Positions 5,966 through 6,624 of a stretch of DNA of 6,624 nucleotides are shown here, one piece after another. Position 1 is the first letter of the stretch, and each line of letters starts with the position of its first letter. A program made the translations under genes and the position numbers. The notes under the pieces are model-generated. The model was not told the DNA's origin. It searched no databases and saw nothing but the letters and a program-made list of their open reading frames with translations. The stretch comes from Alphaproteobacteria bacterium (GTDB taxonomy: Bacteria; Pseudomonadota; Alphaproteobacteria; MED-G09): contig JABHUT010000180.1 of NCBI GenBank assembly GCA_018658685.1, positions 1 through 6,624 on the forward strand, written 5' to 3'.

Positions 5966-6624
5966 ATGAAATATTTTTTGTTTGCTTTCTTTTTATTTTT
6001 AAATTGTTTTGATGTTTTGGCTGATGAAACTCAACCTTTCAAAGTAATAGACGAGATTGTTGTAACTGCTGAATTTAATCATGATAACCCATTTAACCTC
6101 CCTTTGAGCGTTTCTATATTAAGCTCTGATGATATCAATCAAAGGAATGCTAATCATTTAGAAGATTTATTATTTATGACGCCAAACGTAAACTATTCAA
6201 CTGGTGCATCAAGGGGAAAATTTTACCAAATTAGAGGTATTGGTGAAAGAAGTGAGTTTACTGAACCAGTTAACTATTCTGTTGGCGTTATTATTGATGG
6301 TATAGATTTTACTGGTATTGCTTTAGGGGCATCAACTTTTGATATTAAACAAGTTGAAATATTAAGAGGTCCTCAAGGAACATTATATGGAGCAAATGCT
6401 CTTGCAGGCTTAGTTAATATGGTAAGCAATAATCCAACAAAAGATTTTTATTCTCAAATAGAGGCGTTAATTTCAGAATATGGTGGAAGGAATATAAGCG
6501 CAGTTTTAAGTGGGACTTCTGAAGGTCAAATTGGATATAGAGTTCGTATTAAAAATTCTAAAAGTAATGGCTATGTTAAGAATATCTTTTTAAATAAAGA
6601 TGATACTAATAATTTAGATCAAAC
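5966..6624 (+). CDS. TonB-dependent outer-membrane receptor, N-terminal part, under TPP riboswitch control
   Basis: The first 219 residues of an outer-membrane active transporter; the reading frame is open to the window end, so most of the beta-barrel is missing. Residues 1-19 form a signal peptide (hydrophobic FLFAFFLFLNCF core, likely cleavage after VLA19). A TonB box-like DEIVVTA lies at 29-35. The plug domain follows: LPLSVSILS (45-53), ATP-independent plug motifs such as LEDLLFMTPNV (65-75) and IRGIG (89-93), the strong VEILRGPQGTLYGANALAG signature (130-148), and the start of the barrel after about 160. AGGAG (5953-5957) sits eight bases before the ATG. The riboswitch upstream makes thiamine, a thiamine phosphate or a precursor (such as a pyrimidine moiety) the best substrate guess; the plug alone does not show specificity. 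It would work with TonB-ExbBD and an inner-membrane transporter not seen here. Confidence 0.93.
   Translation, partial: MKYFLFAFFLFLNCFDVLADETQPFKVIDEIVVTAEFNHDNPFNLPLSVSILSSDDINQRNANHLEDLLFMTPNVNYSTGASRGKFYQIRGIGERSEFTEPVNYSVGVIIDGIDFTGIALGASTFDIKQVEILRGPQGTLYGANALAGLVNMVSNNPTKDFYSQIEALISEYGGRNISAVLSGTSEGQIGYRVRIKNSKSNGYVKNIFLNKDDTNNLDQ

Noticed and set aside
5999..6010. Cys14 of the receptor as a lipoprotein site
   Set aside because: The residues before the cysteine (FLN) do not fit the lipobox, and a normal signal peptidase I site (VLA) follows at residue 19.

Overview
The window is AT-rich (about one third G+C by eye) and gene-dense, with every gene on the + strand. It reads as chromosomal housekeeping DNA from a low-GC alphaproteobacterium, probably a small-genome free-living (for example marine) lineage. 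Three things point there: the FtsH tail sits directly before glmM with no folP between them, the phosphoserine aminotransferase is of the alphaproteobacterial/Methanosarcina type, and serC-serA-purA are packed together. The lineage cannot be named more closely from this sequence alone. I see no mobile element, CRISPR array, tRNA or rRNA.

Layout. Bases 1-216 are the end of ftsH, with an apparent one-base deletion near base 30. glmM (244-1599, GTG start) follows 27 bases later. A 109-base gap (1600-1708) then holds a perfect 9-bp hairpin that may end the ftsH-glmM transcript, an overlapping promoter candidate, and a GC-rich structured leader whose last hairpin contains the serC Shine-Dalgarno. 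serC (1709-2878), serA (2887-4473) and purA (4487-5779) follow with gaps of 8 and 13 bases and look like one operon. After purA comes a 186-base gap (5780-5965) with a clear TPP (THI-box) riboswitch and a plausible translational expression platform. It precedes a TonB-dependent outer-membrane receptor (5966 onward) that runs off the window end.

How the genes work together. GlmM makes glucosamine-1-phosphate for UDP-GlcNAc, peptidoglycan and LPS; FtsH is the inner-membrane quality-control protease. SerA and SerC are the first two steps of phosphorylated serine synthesis from 3-phosphoglycerate. PurA commits IMP to AMP; serine feeds purines through glycine and one-carbon units, so the grouping makes sense. 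The riboswitch ties the receptor to intracellular thiamine pyrophosphate, which makes thiamine or a thiamine precursor the best substrate guess.

I do not see a wholly new system. The parts most worth a second look are the two RNA control regions (serC leader and TPP expression platform), the riboswitch-controlled receptor, and the ftsH frame disruption.
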